Source: Nocardia vaccinii NBRC 15922
Lineage (GTDB): Bacteria > Actinomycetota > Actinomycetes > Mycobacteriales > Mycobacteriaceae
DNA length: 64,000 nt
Assembly (NCBI RefSeq): GCF_001613305.1
Contig: NZ_BDCC01000052.1
Span: 1 to 64,000, forward strand
Direction of reading: 5' to 3'
Shown: positions 24,901 to 34,202 of the stretch, in pieces
Layout: each line of letters begins with the position of its first letter
Numbering within the stretch: position 1 is the first letter of the stretch
Translations under genes and position numbers: made by a program
The notes under the pieces: model-generated
Told to the model about the DNA's origin: nothing
What the model saw: only the letters and a program-made list of their open reading frames with translations
Database searches by the model: none

Positions 24901-24965
24901 GCGCACGCCGCTATCGGCTCGATCACAGCCAGAGCCTTTGACAGGGTGCCACATCGCGTCATACG

Positions 24966-24987
24966 CTCAACCAACAGGTTGGTTGAG
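24966..24987. promoter_or_regulatory. Operator with perfect 10-bp arms before the acyl-CoA dehydrogenase operon
   Basis: CTCAACCAAC, spacer AG, GTTGGTTGAG. This is the best palindrome of the set. Its right end overlaps the GAGAGGAG ribosome-binding site (24985-24992) of the gene at 24999, so a bound repressor would sit on the leader itself. A close copy of the whole leader occurs at 51257-51300. Confidence 0.8.
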
Positions 24988-24998
24988 AGGAGCGTGGC

Positions 24999-26195
24999 TT
25001 GACTACATCGAGCGAGCCGGTCTCATTGCGAGACAAGGTGTCGGCCGAGATCGCCGACTGTCTCGTCGGGTATGTCGCGGCGCCGCCGACTGTGCTCGGC
25101 GCGGGTAGCGATGACATCGAAGGCCCCCGCGAATTCTTGCGGGTGCTCGCCCCGACCGGATGGGTCGTGCCGCGCTGGCCCACTCGATTCGGGGGCCGGG
25201 ATTGTTCCCCGGCCGAGGCGCGCGTGGTGCGGCAAGTGCTCGACAGTTTTCATCCGCCGGATCTGTACCCCTTCCAGGTAGGTCTGGCGCTCGTCGGTCC
25301 AGCGCTGTTGCAGCACGCGACCGAGGAGCAGTGCGCGCGGTGGCTACCCGATATCAAGTCGGGTGCGACGATCTGGTGTCAGCTCTTTTCCGAGCCGGGT
25401 GCCGGATCGGATCTCGCCGGTCTGGCCTGCCGTGCGGAGCGCGATGGTGACGGCTGGCGGCTGACCGGCACCAAGATATGGTCCAGTCGCGCGCATTACG
25501 CCGATCTGGGGATTGTGCTTGCGCGCTTTGATTCCGATCTACCCAAGCACGCGGGCATTGTCGCGTTCGCCGTCGATATGAAATCGTCCGGAATCGACGT
25601 TCGTCCGCTACGGCAGATGAATGGCGACAGCCATTTCAATGAAGTCTTCCTCGATGATGTATTCGTGCCGGACTCGTCCAGGATCGACGCTCCGGGTGCC
25701 GGTTGGAATGTCGCTCGCACGATTCTCGGCTTCGAGCGGCAACTGTTCGGCGCGGAGGGCAGTGGCACCGGTGCCGGTATTCGGCAGCGGCTTGTCGAGC
25801 TGGCCCGTTCCAGCGATATCGCGGGCCGTCCCGTCTACCGGGATCGACTCGTGCGGGTCTGGTGTGAACTGGAGGTTGCCAAGCTGACGAGTCGACGCGC
25901 TGCGGCGCTGGCCGCGAGTGGCAAGTCGGCGGCCGCGGCGGGCGCCGGTGGGAAGTTGCGGATGGCCAAAAATCTGCAGGCGGTGGCCGACCTGGCGGTC
26001 GACCTGCAGGGCATCGCCGGTACGCGCGCGGCCGACAGTTGGGCCGACCTCGTGCTGACGTCGCCATCGCTATCTATCCGCGGTGGCACCGATCAAATCC
26101 AGCGCAACACGATCGCCGAGCAAGTACTCGGGCTGCCCAAGGAACCACGCGTCGATGCGGGTCCGTTCTCAGCGATCGACAGGGGTCGGGCATGA
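24999..26195 (+). CDS. Acyl-CoA dehydrogenase
   Basis: The start is TTG 24999, six bases after AGGAG; 398 residues. FAD/substrate blocks are WCQLFSEPGAGSDLAGLACR (about 127-146), WRLTGTKIWSSRAHYADLGI, and the C-terminal RGGTDQIQRNTIAEQVLGLP. The enzyme oxidises an acyl-CoA to the 2,3-enoyl-CoA. It heads a run of three adjoining ACAD genes joined by ATGA overlaps. In mycobacterial steroid catabolism such neighbours form alpha2beta2 heterotetramers, and the same is likely here (inference). An operator overlaps its leader. Confidence 0.92.
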   Translation: MTTSSEPVSLRDKVSAEIADCLVGYVAAPPTVLGAGSDDIEGPREFLRVLAPTGWVVPRWPTRFGGRDCSPAEARVVRQVLDSFHPPDLYPFQVGLALVGPALLQHATEEQCARWLPDIKSGATIWCQLFSEPGAGSDLAGLACRAERDGDGWRLTGTKIWSSRAHYADLGIVLARFDSDLPKHAGIVAFAVDMKSSGIDVRPLRQMNGDSHFNEVFLDDVFVPDSSRIDAPGAGWNVARTILGFERQLFGAEGSGTGAGIRQRLVELARSSDIAGRPVYRDRLVRVWCELEVAKLTSRRAAALAASGKSAAAAGAGGKLRMAKNLQAVADLAVDLQGIAGTRAADSWADLVLTSPSLSIRGGTDQIQRNTIAEQVLGLPKEPRVDAGPFSAIDRGRA

Positions 26196-27361
26196 GCAGC
26201 GTCGATCAGATCGTGCCCGTCGCGGAGTTTCGGCTCGAGGCGCGCGCCTGGCTGGCCGAGCAGAAGCCGCCGGAGCCGACCGAAGACAGCGAGCGGCGAT
26301 TCGATGACCTGCGCCGGTGGCAGCGCTGCTTATCCGACGCTGGGTGGTTGGGCTTGACGTGGCCCGTCGAGTGCGGTGGGCGGGGATTGACCGCTCTGCA
26401 CCAAGCGACTTTCAATCGCGAACTGGCCCGCGCCCGCGCGCCTCGCCCGGCGGGCGTTGTGGGTATCGAGGTGGTAGGGCCGACGATCGTGGCCTTCGGC
26501 TCGGAATCGCAGCGACGTGAGCTACTTCCTCGTGTGCTCTCCGGTGCGGACATATGGTGTCAGGGTTTCTCCGAGCCCGAAGCGGGTTCGGACCTTGCCT
26601 CGTTGCGAACTCGTGCCGAGCGAGTAGCCGATGGTTGGCTGCTCAACGGTCACAAGGTGTGGACCACCTGGTCACACAAGGCCACCAAGTGCGCCGTACT
26701 CGCCCGAACGAACGCGGCGGCAAAGCCGCACCATGGCATTTCCTACCTGATTGTTCCACTCGCGCTGCCTGGGGTAACTGTCCGCCCGCTGACCCAGCTC
26801 AACGGTGACACCGAGTTCGGCGAGGTGTTCTTCGACAATGTGCTCCTACCGGAAGACGCTGTGGTCGGTGAGGTCGACAAGGGTTGGTCCTACGCGTCGC
26901 ACACCTTGTCCTCCGAGCGCGGTTCGCTCGTATTGCGTCGTGCTGCGGACCTGTCGGTGGCCTTCGACGACCTTGTCGCGGAGCTGTCGGCCGGCGGGCC
27001 GATCGATGACGACCAACTGGTGTCGATCGGAGACCTGGCGACAGATTTGTTTGCACTCGACGCGCAATGCGATCGGATCGTCGAGCGGATGACATCGGCT
27101 CCCGACGCACCCAGTCCCGTCGATTCGCTCGACAAGGCGATGCTCACCCGGTTCGAACAATCGCTGTTCGGCTTTGCACGTGACTGCCTCGGCCCGTGGG
27201 CGCATCTGCCAGGGCGTCGTCCACACGGTCTGGATTCGACCCGCTGGTCGCACGACTACTTCTACGGACGCGCGGCGTCCATTTATGGAGGCACGGCGCA
27301 AGTGCAGCGCAACATCATCGGCGAGCGACTGCTCGGCCTGCCCAGGGAGCCGCGCGGATGA
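26192..27361 (+). CDS. Acyl-CoA dehydrogenase
   Basis: ATG 26192 overlaps the preceding stop; 389 residues. Typical blocks are WCQGFSEPEAGSDLASLRTR, WLLNGHKVWTTWSHKATKCA, TVRPLTQLNGDTEFGEVFFD and, at the end, YGGTAQVQRNIIGERLLGLP. It belongs to the same FadE subtype as its left neighbour. The frame is open upstream of the start, but the overlap and the AGGGGT site favour 26192. Partner of the ACADs at 24999 and 27358. Confidence 0.92.
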   Translation: MSSVDQIVPVAEFRLEARAWLAEQKPPEPTEDSERRFDDLRRWQRCLSDAGWLGLTWPVECGGRGLTALHQATFNRELARARAPRPAGVVGIEVVGPTIVAFGSESQRRELLPRVLSGADIWCQGFSEPEAGSDLASLRTRAERVADGWLLNGHKVWTTWSHKATKCAVLARTNAAAKPHHGISYLIVPLALPGVTVRPLTQLNGDTEFGEVFFDNVLLPEDAVVGEVDKGWSYASHTLSSERGSLVLRRAADLSVAFDDLVAELSAGGPIDDDQLVSIGDLATDLFALDAQCDRIVERMTSAPDAPSPVDSLDKAMLTRFEQSLFGFARDCLGPWAHLPGRRPHGLDSTRWSHDYFYGRAASIYGGTAQVQRNIIGERLLGLPREPRG

Positions 27362-28467
27362 CCGGCGCAGAGTCCGCGGCGGACGCGGACGACATCGTCC
27401 AGCTCGTGCAAGTGGCCGAGCGCTTTCTGTCGGAACAATGGCCGCTCGAGGGCGAGCAACCGATCGGCGGGGTACCGCCGGAGCGTGCGCGAGACCTGTG
27501 GAAGAGAGCGGCGGAACTCGGGTGGGCGTGGATCGCGCAATGCGAGCGTCCAGAACAGGCGGCGCCGACGTTGGCGGCACTGTTCGGAGCCCTGGGACGG
27601 CACCCCGCTCCCATCCCGCTCGCCGCCCTCGCGATCTCGTATCCAGTACTGGCCGCAGCGGAGGGCGCCGAGTTGCTTGCCCCATTCGCCGACGGCGAGC
27701 GGTTGCTCGCGTTCGCCACCCGATCGGATGAGCGTCACCCCGAGGATGATGTGTGGGCCGGTGTCGAGCTGACGGCCGGTCGGCTCACCGGGACCAAGAT
27801 CGCGGTGCCGGCGGGTGTCGTGGCGGACGCGTTCGTCGTGAGCGCCTCGTCGTCTGATGGGCCCTGCTATGTCCTTGTCGAGCGAGAGCAACCCGGTGTC
27901 CGCGTCGAGCCGATGCGGTCCCACGACCGCCTGGACATGCCTGCCGAAATCAGCCTGCGGGATGCGGAGGGTGTTGTACTCGTACGTGGCTCGGCAGCCG
28001 AGCAGGCCGAGCGGACCATTGCGACCCTCGTTCGGATGGCGACCGCCGCCGAGTTGGCGGGCCTGGCAACCGGGGCGGTGCGCCTTGCGGTCGACTATGG
28101 CACGCAGCGGGTGCAGTTCGGGCGTCCGATCGCCGGCTTCCAGGCGATGAAGCATCTGCTGGCGGATGCGTGGATCGATGTCTACGCATCTGAGTCAGCG
28201 GCGCTCGCAGGCGCCCGCCGAGTCGCGACGGCCGCGACTGAAACCGACGCACGCTACGCGGCGGACCTCGCACTCAGCTTCACGGTCGGGGCGTCTCGCC
28301 GCGCACTGGAGACCTCGCTGCAGGCACACGGCGGTATCGGCTTCACGCTCGACTATCAGCTCAACTGGTACTTCAACCGGGTGTTATCGCATTCGGCCGT
28401 GGCCGGTTCACCACGACGGGCACGGCTGGAACTGGGACGCGCGACCGTGGAGGGCCGATTCACATGA
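27358..28467 (+). CDS. Acyl-CoA dehydrogenase, divergent short type
   Basis: ATG 27358 overlaps the upstream stop; 369 residues. The middle beta domain is shortened. The C-terminal domain has QFGRPIAGFQAMKHLLADAW and LQAHGGIGFTLDYQLNWYFN, typical of the smaller, often catalytically incomplete partner in heteromeric ACADs. It lacks the GGT-x-(D/E/A)-(I/V)-Q-R-N block of its two neighbours. A complex with one of them is the likely working form. Confidence 0.9.
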   Translation: MTGAESAADADDIVQLVQVAERFLSEQWPLEGEQPIGGVPPERARDLWKRAAELGWAWIAQCERPEQAAPTLAALFGALGRHPAPIPLAALAISYPVLAAAEGAELLAPFADGERLLAFATRSDERHPEDDVWAGVELTAGRLTGTKIAVPAGVVADAFVVSASSSDGPCYVLVEREQPGVRVEPMRSHDRLDMPAEISLRDAEGVVLVRGSAAEQAERTIATLVRMATAAELAGLATGAVRLAVDYGTQRVQFGRPIAGFQAMKHLLADAWIDVYASESAALAGARRVATAATETDARYAADLALSFTVGASRRALETSLQAHGGIGFTLDYQLNWYFNRVLSHSAVAGSPRRARLELGRATVEGRFT

Positions 28468-29675
28468 CGCTGCCACTGGCCGGCCTGACAGTCGTCGATC
28501 TGACATCGGTGATCATGGGGCCCTACGCGACGCAGATCCTGGCCGATCTCGGGGCTGATGTGATCACCGTCGAGGAACCAGGCGGCACGCTGAGCCGGGT
28601 GATGACACCAGGTCCGCATGCACAGCTGTCGGGCATCGCCCTGAATCTGCTGCGTAACAAGCGCAATGTGGTCTTCGACCTCAAACAGCCCGCCGGGCGG
28701 GCGGCATTGCTGCGGCTCATCGAGACGTCCGACGTTTTTGTCACGAATCTTCGCCCAGCCGCAATATCACGGCTGGGCCTGGATTATCACGACTTGACGG
28801 CGTTACGGGCCGACATCATCTACTGCCAGGCACAAGGCTGGCCATCGGACTCCGCCGACGCCAACCGACCGGCATATGACGACATCATCCAGGCCGCGAC
28901 GGGGGTCGCCGATGCGGGCTTGCGTGCGAACGGTTCGGCTCAGTTCGCGCCGACAATCCTGGCCGACAAGGTGTGTGGCCTGACGATCGCCTATGCCGTG
29001 ATGGCCGCGGTGATACATCGTGACCGCACCGGCCAGGGCCAGCACGTCGAGGTGCCGATGGTCGATGTGATGTCGAGCTTCATGCTCGTCGAACATGGCG
29101 CTGGGGCGATCGGCCTCCCACCCCAGACACCCGCCGGCTACCAGCGCATCCTGAATTCCGAACGCCGCCCGCAGCGTGCGCTCGACGGCTGGGTCAGTGT
29201 GCTGCCCTATTCGAGGCAGAACTACCAGGATCTGTTCCGCGCCGGCGGTCGCGCGGATCTGGAGGACGACGAGCGGATCGCCTCGGCTCGTTCCCGGGTG
29301 CGCCATGCCGCGTCGTTGTACCGCGACGTCGCAGAAATCGTCGCCAAGGAAACCGCCGCGCATTGGCTGGATTTCTGTGCGCGAACCGGCATCCCGGCCA
29401 CACCGGTCGCGAGTCTCGACGATCTCGTGGACGCACTACCCGTACAAACCCACCCGGTCGCCGGTCCGTATCGAGTTACTGCGCAGCCGGTGCGATTCAC
29501 GGCAGCTACGACCGAGCCGACCGTGCGACGGCCGGCAGCGCTTTCAGGTGAGCACACCAGCGAGGTGCTCACCGAATTGGGATTTGACGCATCGATGATC
29601 GAAGCCGTGATCGAGGAGGCGACGCAGCCGAGTCGCGGCAGAAAACCTCAGCCAGCACAAAAGGAGAACACGTGA
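28464..29675 (+). CDS. Class III CoA-transferase (CaiB/BaiF family)
   Basis: ATG 28464 overlaps the upstream stop; 403 residues. The opening LPLAGLTVVDLTSVIMGPYA and TQILADLGADVITVEEPGG are classic. The region holding the nucleophilic Asp aligns as RPAYDDIIQAATGVADAG, with Asp at about 132-133. The enzyme moves CoA between acids, saving ATP, or acts as a racemase. Four-base overlaps on both sides place it in the same transcript as the ACADs and the flavin oxidoreductase. Confidence 0.9.
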   Translation: MTLPLAGLTVVDLTSVIMGPYATQILADLGADVITVEEPGGTLSRVMTPGPHAQLSGIALNLLRNKRNVVFDLKQPAGRAALLRLIETSDVFVTNLRPAAISRLGLDYHDLTALRADIIYCQAQGWPSDSADANRPAYDDIIQAATGVADAGLRANGSAQFAPTILADKVCGLTIAYAVMAAVIHRDRTGQGQHVEVPMVDVMSSFMLVEHGAGAIGLPPQTPAGYQRILNSERRPQRALDGWVSVLPYSRQNYQDLFRAGGRADLEDDERIASARSRVRHAASLYRDVAEIVAKETAAHWLDFCARTGIPATPVASLDDLVDALPVQTHPVAGPYRVTAQPVRFTAATTEPTVRRPAALSGEHTSEVLTELGFDASMIEAVIEEATQPSRGRKPQPAQKENT

Positions 29676-30775
29676 GCATCGGACGCCCGCCACTGGAGGT
29701 GTGGAACAGTAGTTTCTCGATACCGCGATGGACAGCTCGGCAAGGTGTGATCGTCGAGGAGCTGGGTTTCGATGGGATCACGGTCAGCGACTCGCAGAAC
29801 TTGAGTTCGGATCCCTACGTCACCATGATGGCGGTTGCCGCCGCGACGTCGACGCTGAAGGTCGCGCCGTCGGTAACCAACCCGGTGACCAGGGACGCTG
29901 CGATCACGGCATGTGCGATTGCGAGCGTGCAGGCCGAGAGCAAGGGCCGTGCCGTGCTCGGTATCGGTCGAGGGGACTCCGCGCTCGCGCATCTGGGCCT
30001 TGCTCCCGCGAGCGTGAAGCGCTTCGAGGACTATCTTTCGCGTGTCCAGGGTTACCTGCGCGGCGAGGACGTGCCCTTCGAACGCTCAGCGCACCTGCAA
30101 GCCGGTGTTCGTGATGTGGAGACGCTGGGGCTGGTGAATGCCCCGACGTCCAGTGTCATGTCCTGGATTCGCACCGACTTGCCGAAGGTCCCGGTGTATG
30201 CGACAGCCACTGGACCGAAAGTCATCGATGCCGCGGCCCGAACCGCGGACGGCATCAACTTCGCGGTCGGGGTCGACCCGACCCGGGTGAAATGGGCTAT
30301 CGACCGTGCACGGTCGGCCAGGGCGGCGGCTGATCTGGATCCGGACACGTTGTCACTGGGCCTGTATGTCAGCGTTGTTCCCGAGAGCGACCAGAGCAAA
30401 GCACGCAGGTTGATCTCCGGCGACGTGGCTTCATTCGCCCGGTTTTCGGTGATGCACGGGGAAGCGGTCGGCAACGTGAGTGAAGAGAGCAAACGAGTAC
30501 TGCAGGACATCCACAGCACTTACGACATGAACGGCCATTTCCGCGATACGTCGCCGCAGGCGCAGGTGCTGACCGACGAGTTCATCGACAGCTACGCGGT
30601 TACCGGGGAGCCTCGACGCTGCCTGGACCAGATCGCCGAGCTACTCGACCTCGGAATCGACCGCCTGCTCGTCTCGACATCGGTGCGCGGGTCCGACCGT
30701 GCATCGGCCGACGAGTACCGGACAATATTCGCCGGTGAGATCCTGCCCGGTCTGCGCGATCTGCGTCGGCCCTGA
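29672..30775 (+). CDS. Luciferase-like (LLM) flavin- or F420-dependent oxidoreductase
   Basis: GTG 29672 overlaps the CoA-transferase stop; 367 residues. The TIM-barrel motifs of the bacterial luciferase superfamily are visible: LGFDGITVSDSQNLSSDPYV, STLKVAPSVTNPVTRDAAIT, AVLGIGRGDSALAHLGLAP and PVYATATGPKVIDAAARTAD. The last resembles F420-dependent methylene-H4MPT reductase relatives. It could act as F420-dependent dehydrogenase/reductase or as a monooxygenase. A second LLM gene (44883) is again next to a CoA-transferase, so the pairing is probably functional. Confidence 0.88.
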   Translation: MSIGRPPLEVWNSSFSIPRWTARQGVIVEELGFDGITVSDSQNLSSDPYVTMMAVAAATSTLKVAPSVTNPVTRDAAITACAIASVQAESKGRAVLGIGRGDSALAHLGLAPASVKRFEDYLSRVQGYLRGEDVPFERSAHLQAGVRDVETLGLVNAPTSSVMSWIRTDLPKVPVYATATGPKVIDAAARTADGINFAVGVDPTRVKWAIDRARSARAAADLDPDTLSLGLYVSVVPESDQSKARRLISGDVASFARFSVMHGEAVGNVSEESKRVLQDIHSTYDMNGHFRDTSPQAQVLTDEFIDSYAVTGEPRRCLDQIAELLDLGIDRLLVSTSVRGSDRASADEYRTIFAGEILPGLRDLRRP

Positions 30776-30800
30776 TGAAAACAGCGCGTTGGGGAGCGTC

Positions 30801-31568
30801 ATGAAGGTTGTCACCGACTTCGGCGACGTGTCGGTCGAGGTCGACGACGACGCCATAGGGACCGTTCGTCTGTGCCGTGGTCCGTCGAATTTCTTCGATA
30901 CCGCGTCGGTCGGCGACGTGCGCCGCGCGTTGACCTTCGCCGCGGAGAAGAACGCCCGGGTTGTCGTTCTCGCCAGTGAGGGCAAGCATTTCTGCGCCGG
31001 AATGGACTTCGGCAACGACAAGCGTTCGGCACCGGAAGAGTTGTACGCGCACGCCGCGGGCATCCTCGAGACCCCGCTGCCGATCATTGCCGCGGTGCAG
31101 GGCTCCGCAGTCGGCGGCGGACTGGGATTGGCCTTGGCCGCGGACTTCCGGGTGGCCTGCCCCAGCACCCGGTTCTGGGCCAACTTCACCCGGCTCGGCC
31201 TGCACCACGGTTTCGGGATCACGGTGACGCTGCCCGCTGTGGTAGGACAGCAGCGAGCAGCGGAGATGCTGATGACAGCGCGGCGCGTCGACGGCGCAGA
31301 GGCGCTGGCCATCGGTCTGTGCGACCGGCTCGTCGATGAGCCGAATCTGGCGGCCGAGGCGAGACGGTTCGCGGCCGAAATCGCTGCGTGCGCGCCGCTC
31401 TCGGTGCGGGCGACTCGGGAGACACTGCGTGGTGACCTCGCCGACCGGGTGCGTGCGGCAACCAAGCGAGAGCTGGAGCAACAGTTGCTGCTGGGACGCA
31501 CCGAGGACTTCAAAGAAGGTATTCGCGCGTCGCGCGAACGGCGGGAACCACGCTTTCTGGGCCGCTGA
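30801..31568 (+). CDS. Enoyl-CoA hydratase/isomerase family protein
   Basis: ATG 30801 behind GGGGAG; 255 residues. Oxyanion-hole blocks are LASEGKHFCAGMDFGNDKRS (about 55-74) and VQGSAVGGGLGLALAADFRV (about 97-116), and the C-terminal helix region is EDFKEGIRASRERREPRFLG. It would hydrate or isomerise the enoyl-CoA made by the ACADs upstream. Members with this C-terminus vary between hydratase, isomerase and C-C hydrolase activity. Confidence 0.9.
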   Translation: MKVVTDFGDVSVEVDDDAIGTVRLCRGPSNFFDTASVGDVRRALTFAAEKNARVVVLASEGKHFCAGMDFGNDKRSAPEELYAHAAGILETPLPIIAAVQGSAVGGGLGLALAADFRVACPSTRFWANFTRLGLHHGFGITVTLPAVVGQQRAAEMLMTARRVDGAEALAIGLCDRLVDEPNLAAEARRFAAEIAACAPLSVRATRETLRGDLADRVRAATKRELEQQLLLGRTEDFKEGIRASRERREPRFLGR

Positions 31569-31628
31569 AGTGATCGGTCCGCCGACATCGCTGCCCAGCC
31601 GATCCAAACCAAGTACAGAGGTGAAGAA

Positions 31629-32843
31629 ATGATCGATTGGTCCGAGGAGCAGCGACTGATCCGCGACAGTCTGCGTCGCTTCGTGCAGACCGAGATCGAG
31701 CCACACCGTGACGAGCTCGAACACGGGGACTTGGCGCCCTATGACATTCTGCGGAAGATGTACACCTCGTTCGGGATGGCCGAGCTGGCCCAAGAGCGTT
31801 ATCGCAGGGCCCTTGACCCATCGGCGTCATCGACCAGCGACAAGCGGCGCGACCCGACCGAGCTGGCTGCCGTGTTGTTGCCGTTGGTCGAGTTGTGTCG
31901 GTGTTCACCCGGGATGGTGACCGCGCTCGGAGTATCGACCAACCTGACGCCGGGTGCGATCATGAAGTCGGGCAGCCGCGAACAGATCGAGCGGTGGGTG
32001 GCGGACTTGGTCACCTTGCGCAAGGTCGGCGCATGGGCGCTCACCGAGCCAGGCTCGGGCTCGGATGCGTTCGGCGGTATGAAGTCCACCGCTGTTCGCG
32101 AGGGTGACGAGTACGTCCTCAACGGCTCGAAGACCTTCATTACCAACGGTCCGCATGCCGACACCATCGTGTTCATCTGCAAGGAGGCCGGATCCGGGCA
32201 GGACGGATCGCGGCCGCGGATACTGTCGTTCGTACTCGATCGGGGTATGCCGGGGCTCGTGCAGACACCACCGTTGCGCAAGATGGGTATGCACTCCTCG
32301 CCGACCGGCGAGCTGTTCGTCTCCGACGTGCGCGTTGGCGCCGATCGATTGCTGGCGGGCCGGCCGGATCGCGCGAAGTCCACCAGTCGCGACGGCGCCA
32401 AGGGGACCTTCGCCTCCGAGCGGGCGAGTATCGCCGCGATGGCACTGGGCATTATCGAGAAGTGCCTCGAGGCATCAATCGAGTACGCCCGTACCCGCGT
32501 CCAGTTCGGGCACCCGATCGGCGAGTTCCAGTTGATCCAGCACAAGCTGGCACAGATGGAAATCGCCAGGCTGAACGTGCAGAACATGCTTTTTCGCTAT
32601 ATCGAGTCCCTCTCCACAGGGCATGGCGTCAGTCTGGCGGAGGCGTCGGCGATGAAGCTGTATTCGGCGCGCGCGTCGGTGGATGTCGCTATGGAAGCGG
32701 TGCAGATCCACGGTGGCAATGGATATATGAGCGAGTTCCGGGTGGAACAACTCGCGCGCGATGCCAAGGTCTTGCAGATCTACGCCGGCACCGACGAGAT
32801 CCAGACCATCGCAATCGCCAAGGACTTGCTGCGCGTCAGCTGA
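31629..32843 (+). CDS. Acyl-CoA dehydrogenase, canonical type
   Basis: ATG 31629 follows GAGGTGAAGAA; 404 residues. Canonical blocks are GAWALTEPGSGSDAFGGMKS, YVLNGSKTFITNGPHADTIV, QFGHPIGEFQLIQHKLAQME and QIHGGNGYMSEFRVEQLARD, ending YAGTDEIQTIAIAKDLLRVS. It is closest to ordinary short/medium-chain ACADs and should be a homotetramer with a full active site. Last gene of the rightward operon; a hairpin follows at 32941-32996. Confidence 0.93.
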   Translation: MIDWSEEQRLIRDSLRRFVQTEIEPHRDELEHGDLAPYDILRKMYTSFGMAELAQERYRRALDPSASSTSDKRRDPTELAAVLLPLVELCRCSPGMVTALGVSTNLTPGAIMKSGSREQIERWVADLVTLRKVGAWALTEPGSGSDAFGGMKSTAVREGDEYVLNGSKTFITNGPHADTIVFICKEAGSGQDGSRPRILSFVLDRGMPGLVQTPPLRKMGMHSSPTGELFVSDVRVGADRLLAGRPDRAKSTSRDGAKGTFASERASIAAMALGIIEKCLEASIEYARTRVQFGHPIGEFQLIQHKLAQMEIARLNVQNMLFRYIESLSTGHGVSLAEASAMKLYSARASVDVAMEAVQIHGGNGYMSEFRVEQLARDAKVLQIYAGTDEIQTIAIAKDLLRVS

Positions 32844-32940
32844 GCGGGGCTTGTGTGGTTTCTCCACACAGTGCTGCCCGAAGTTCCTCGTGAAGGCTCG
32901 ATCGAGGCGTTTGAGTCCCGATTCGAACTGGCATACGTGC

Positions 32941-32996
32941 CCAACCAGAATCTCTTCGATCAACTATCCGGGTTGGTCGAAGAGATTCTGCTTTGG
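32941..32996. terminator. Bidirectional terminator between convergent operons
   Basis: CAGAATCTCTTCGA (32946-32959) pairs perfectly with TCGAAGAGATTCTG (32977-32990) around a 17-base loop. Outer CCAA (32941) and TTGG (32993) can extend the stem. It lies between the stop at 32843 and the convergent stop at 32997. No long T-run, as usual in actinobacteria. Confidence 0.7.
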
Positions 32997-34202
32997 CTAC
33001 GAATTCGCCGACCGCTCCAGAATGTGTACGCCGCAGGCTGAGCCGAGGCCGATGACATGAGCCAGACCCACCCGTGCGTCCTCGATCTGGCGCTGTCCCG
33101 CTTCCCCGCGTAGGTGGTGGCAGATCTCCCACACGTTTGCGATACCGGTCGCGGCGATCGGATGCCCCTTCGATTGGAGGCCGCCGGAGACATTGACCGG
33201 CATGCTGCCGTGGCGCCAGGTGGCACCAGATTTGAAGAAGTCGACCGCACCGCCTCGAGCACACAACATGAGGTTGTCGTAGTGCACCAACTCGGCGGTG
33301 GCGAAGCAGTCGTGTAATTCGACAAGATCGAGATCATCTGGGCCGATGCCGGCTTGGTCGTAGGCCTGACGTGCCGCGTCGCGGGTGAGCGTGTTGACGT
33401 TCGGCAGTACCTGACAGCCTTCTTCCCACGGATCAGAGGTGAGCACCGAGGCCGAGATCTTCACTGCCCGCCGACGTTGTTCCAGCGATAGCGTCCGCAG
33501 TTTCGCATCGCTCACCAGGATTGCCGCCGCCGCGCCGTCGCAGTTGGCCGAGCACATCGGTCTGGTGTTCGGATACGCGACCATGGTGTCGTTCATGATC
33601 TCTTCGAGGGAAAATCGTTTCTGGTAGGTCGCGAGCGGATTCAGCGTCGAATGCGCGTGGTTCTTCTCGCTGACTCGCGCGAACAGTTCGAAATCGGCAC
33701 CACCATAGGTATGGCCGTATTCGGTGCCGACTTGCGCGAAGACCCCGGGCATCCCTTGGGTGCCGATCCTGCCCTCGATCGGTCCGAGCGCGCCGAACCT
33801 GCCACTGGCCGTCCAGGTCGTCGGTTCACTGACCGGTGCGCCGGCGCTGCCCAGCAGACCGGCCCCGGCGAGTTTCTCGACGCCGACGGCCATGCCCATA
33901 TCGCATTCGCCCGCTCGGATCGCCATGATGGCCACCCGAAGCGCGGTGGCTCCGGTGGCGCAGGCGTTGGCGACGTTGTACACGGGAATTCCGGTCTGGC
34001 CGATCTGCTTCTGCAGCTGCTGGCCGATCGAGTTGGCGCTCATCAGATTGCCGTAGGCGAGCACGCCGATATCGCGCATAGTCACGCCGCCGTCGGCCAG
34101 GGCTCCGAGCGCGGCCTCGGCCGCGAGGTCGACGATGTCCTTATCGGGGTATTTTCCGAATTTGGTCATCGTGATCCCGAGGATCCACACTGCGTCGCTC
34201 AT
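32997..34202 (-). CDS. Thiolase of the SCP-x/lipid-transfer type
   Basis: ATG 34202 overlaps the stop of the DUF35 gene; 401 residues. It reads MSDAVWILGITMTKFGKYPD, then VYNVANACATGATALRVAIM with the nucleophilic Cys in NACATG (about residue 80), LVELHDCFATAELVHYDNLM and VNVSGGLQSKGHPIAATGIA. The thiolase half of SCP-x proteins acts on branched 3-ketoacyl-CoA. Its tight pairing with a DUF35 protein recalls the Ltp2/ChsH2 retro-aldolase that releases steroid side chains. Unlike Ltp2, the active-site Cys is kept here, so either thiolysis or aldol cleavage is possible. Confidence 0.88.
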   Translation of the reverse strand: MSDAVWILGITMTKFGKYPDKDIVDLAAEAALGALADGGVTMRDIGVLAYGNLMSANSIGQQLQKQIGQTGIPVYNVANACATGATALRVAIMAIRAGECDMGMAVGVEKLAGAGLLGSAGAPVSEPTTWTASGRFGALGPIEGRIGTQGMPGVFAQVGTEYGHTYGGADFELFARVSEKNHAHSTLNPLATYQKRFSLEEIMNDTMVAYPNTRPMCSANCDGAAAAILVSDAKLRTLSLEQRRRAVKISASVLTSDPWEEGCQVLPNVNTLTRDAARQAYDQAGIGPDDLDLVELHDCFATAELVHYDNLMLCARGGAVDFFKSGATWRHGSMPVNVSGGLQSKGHPIAATGIANVWEICHHLRGEAGQRQIEDARVGLAHVIGLGSACGVHILERSANS

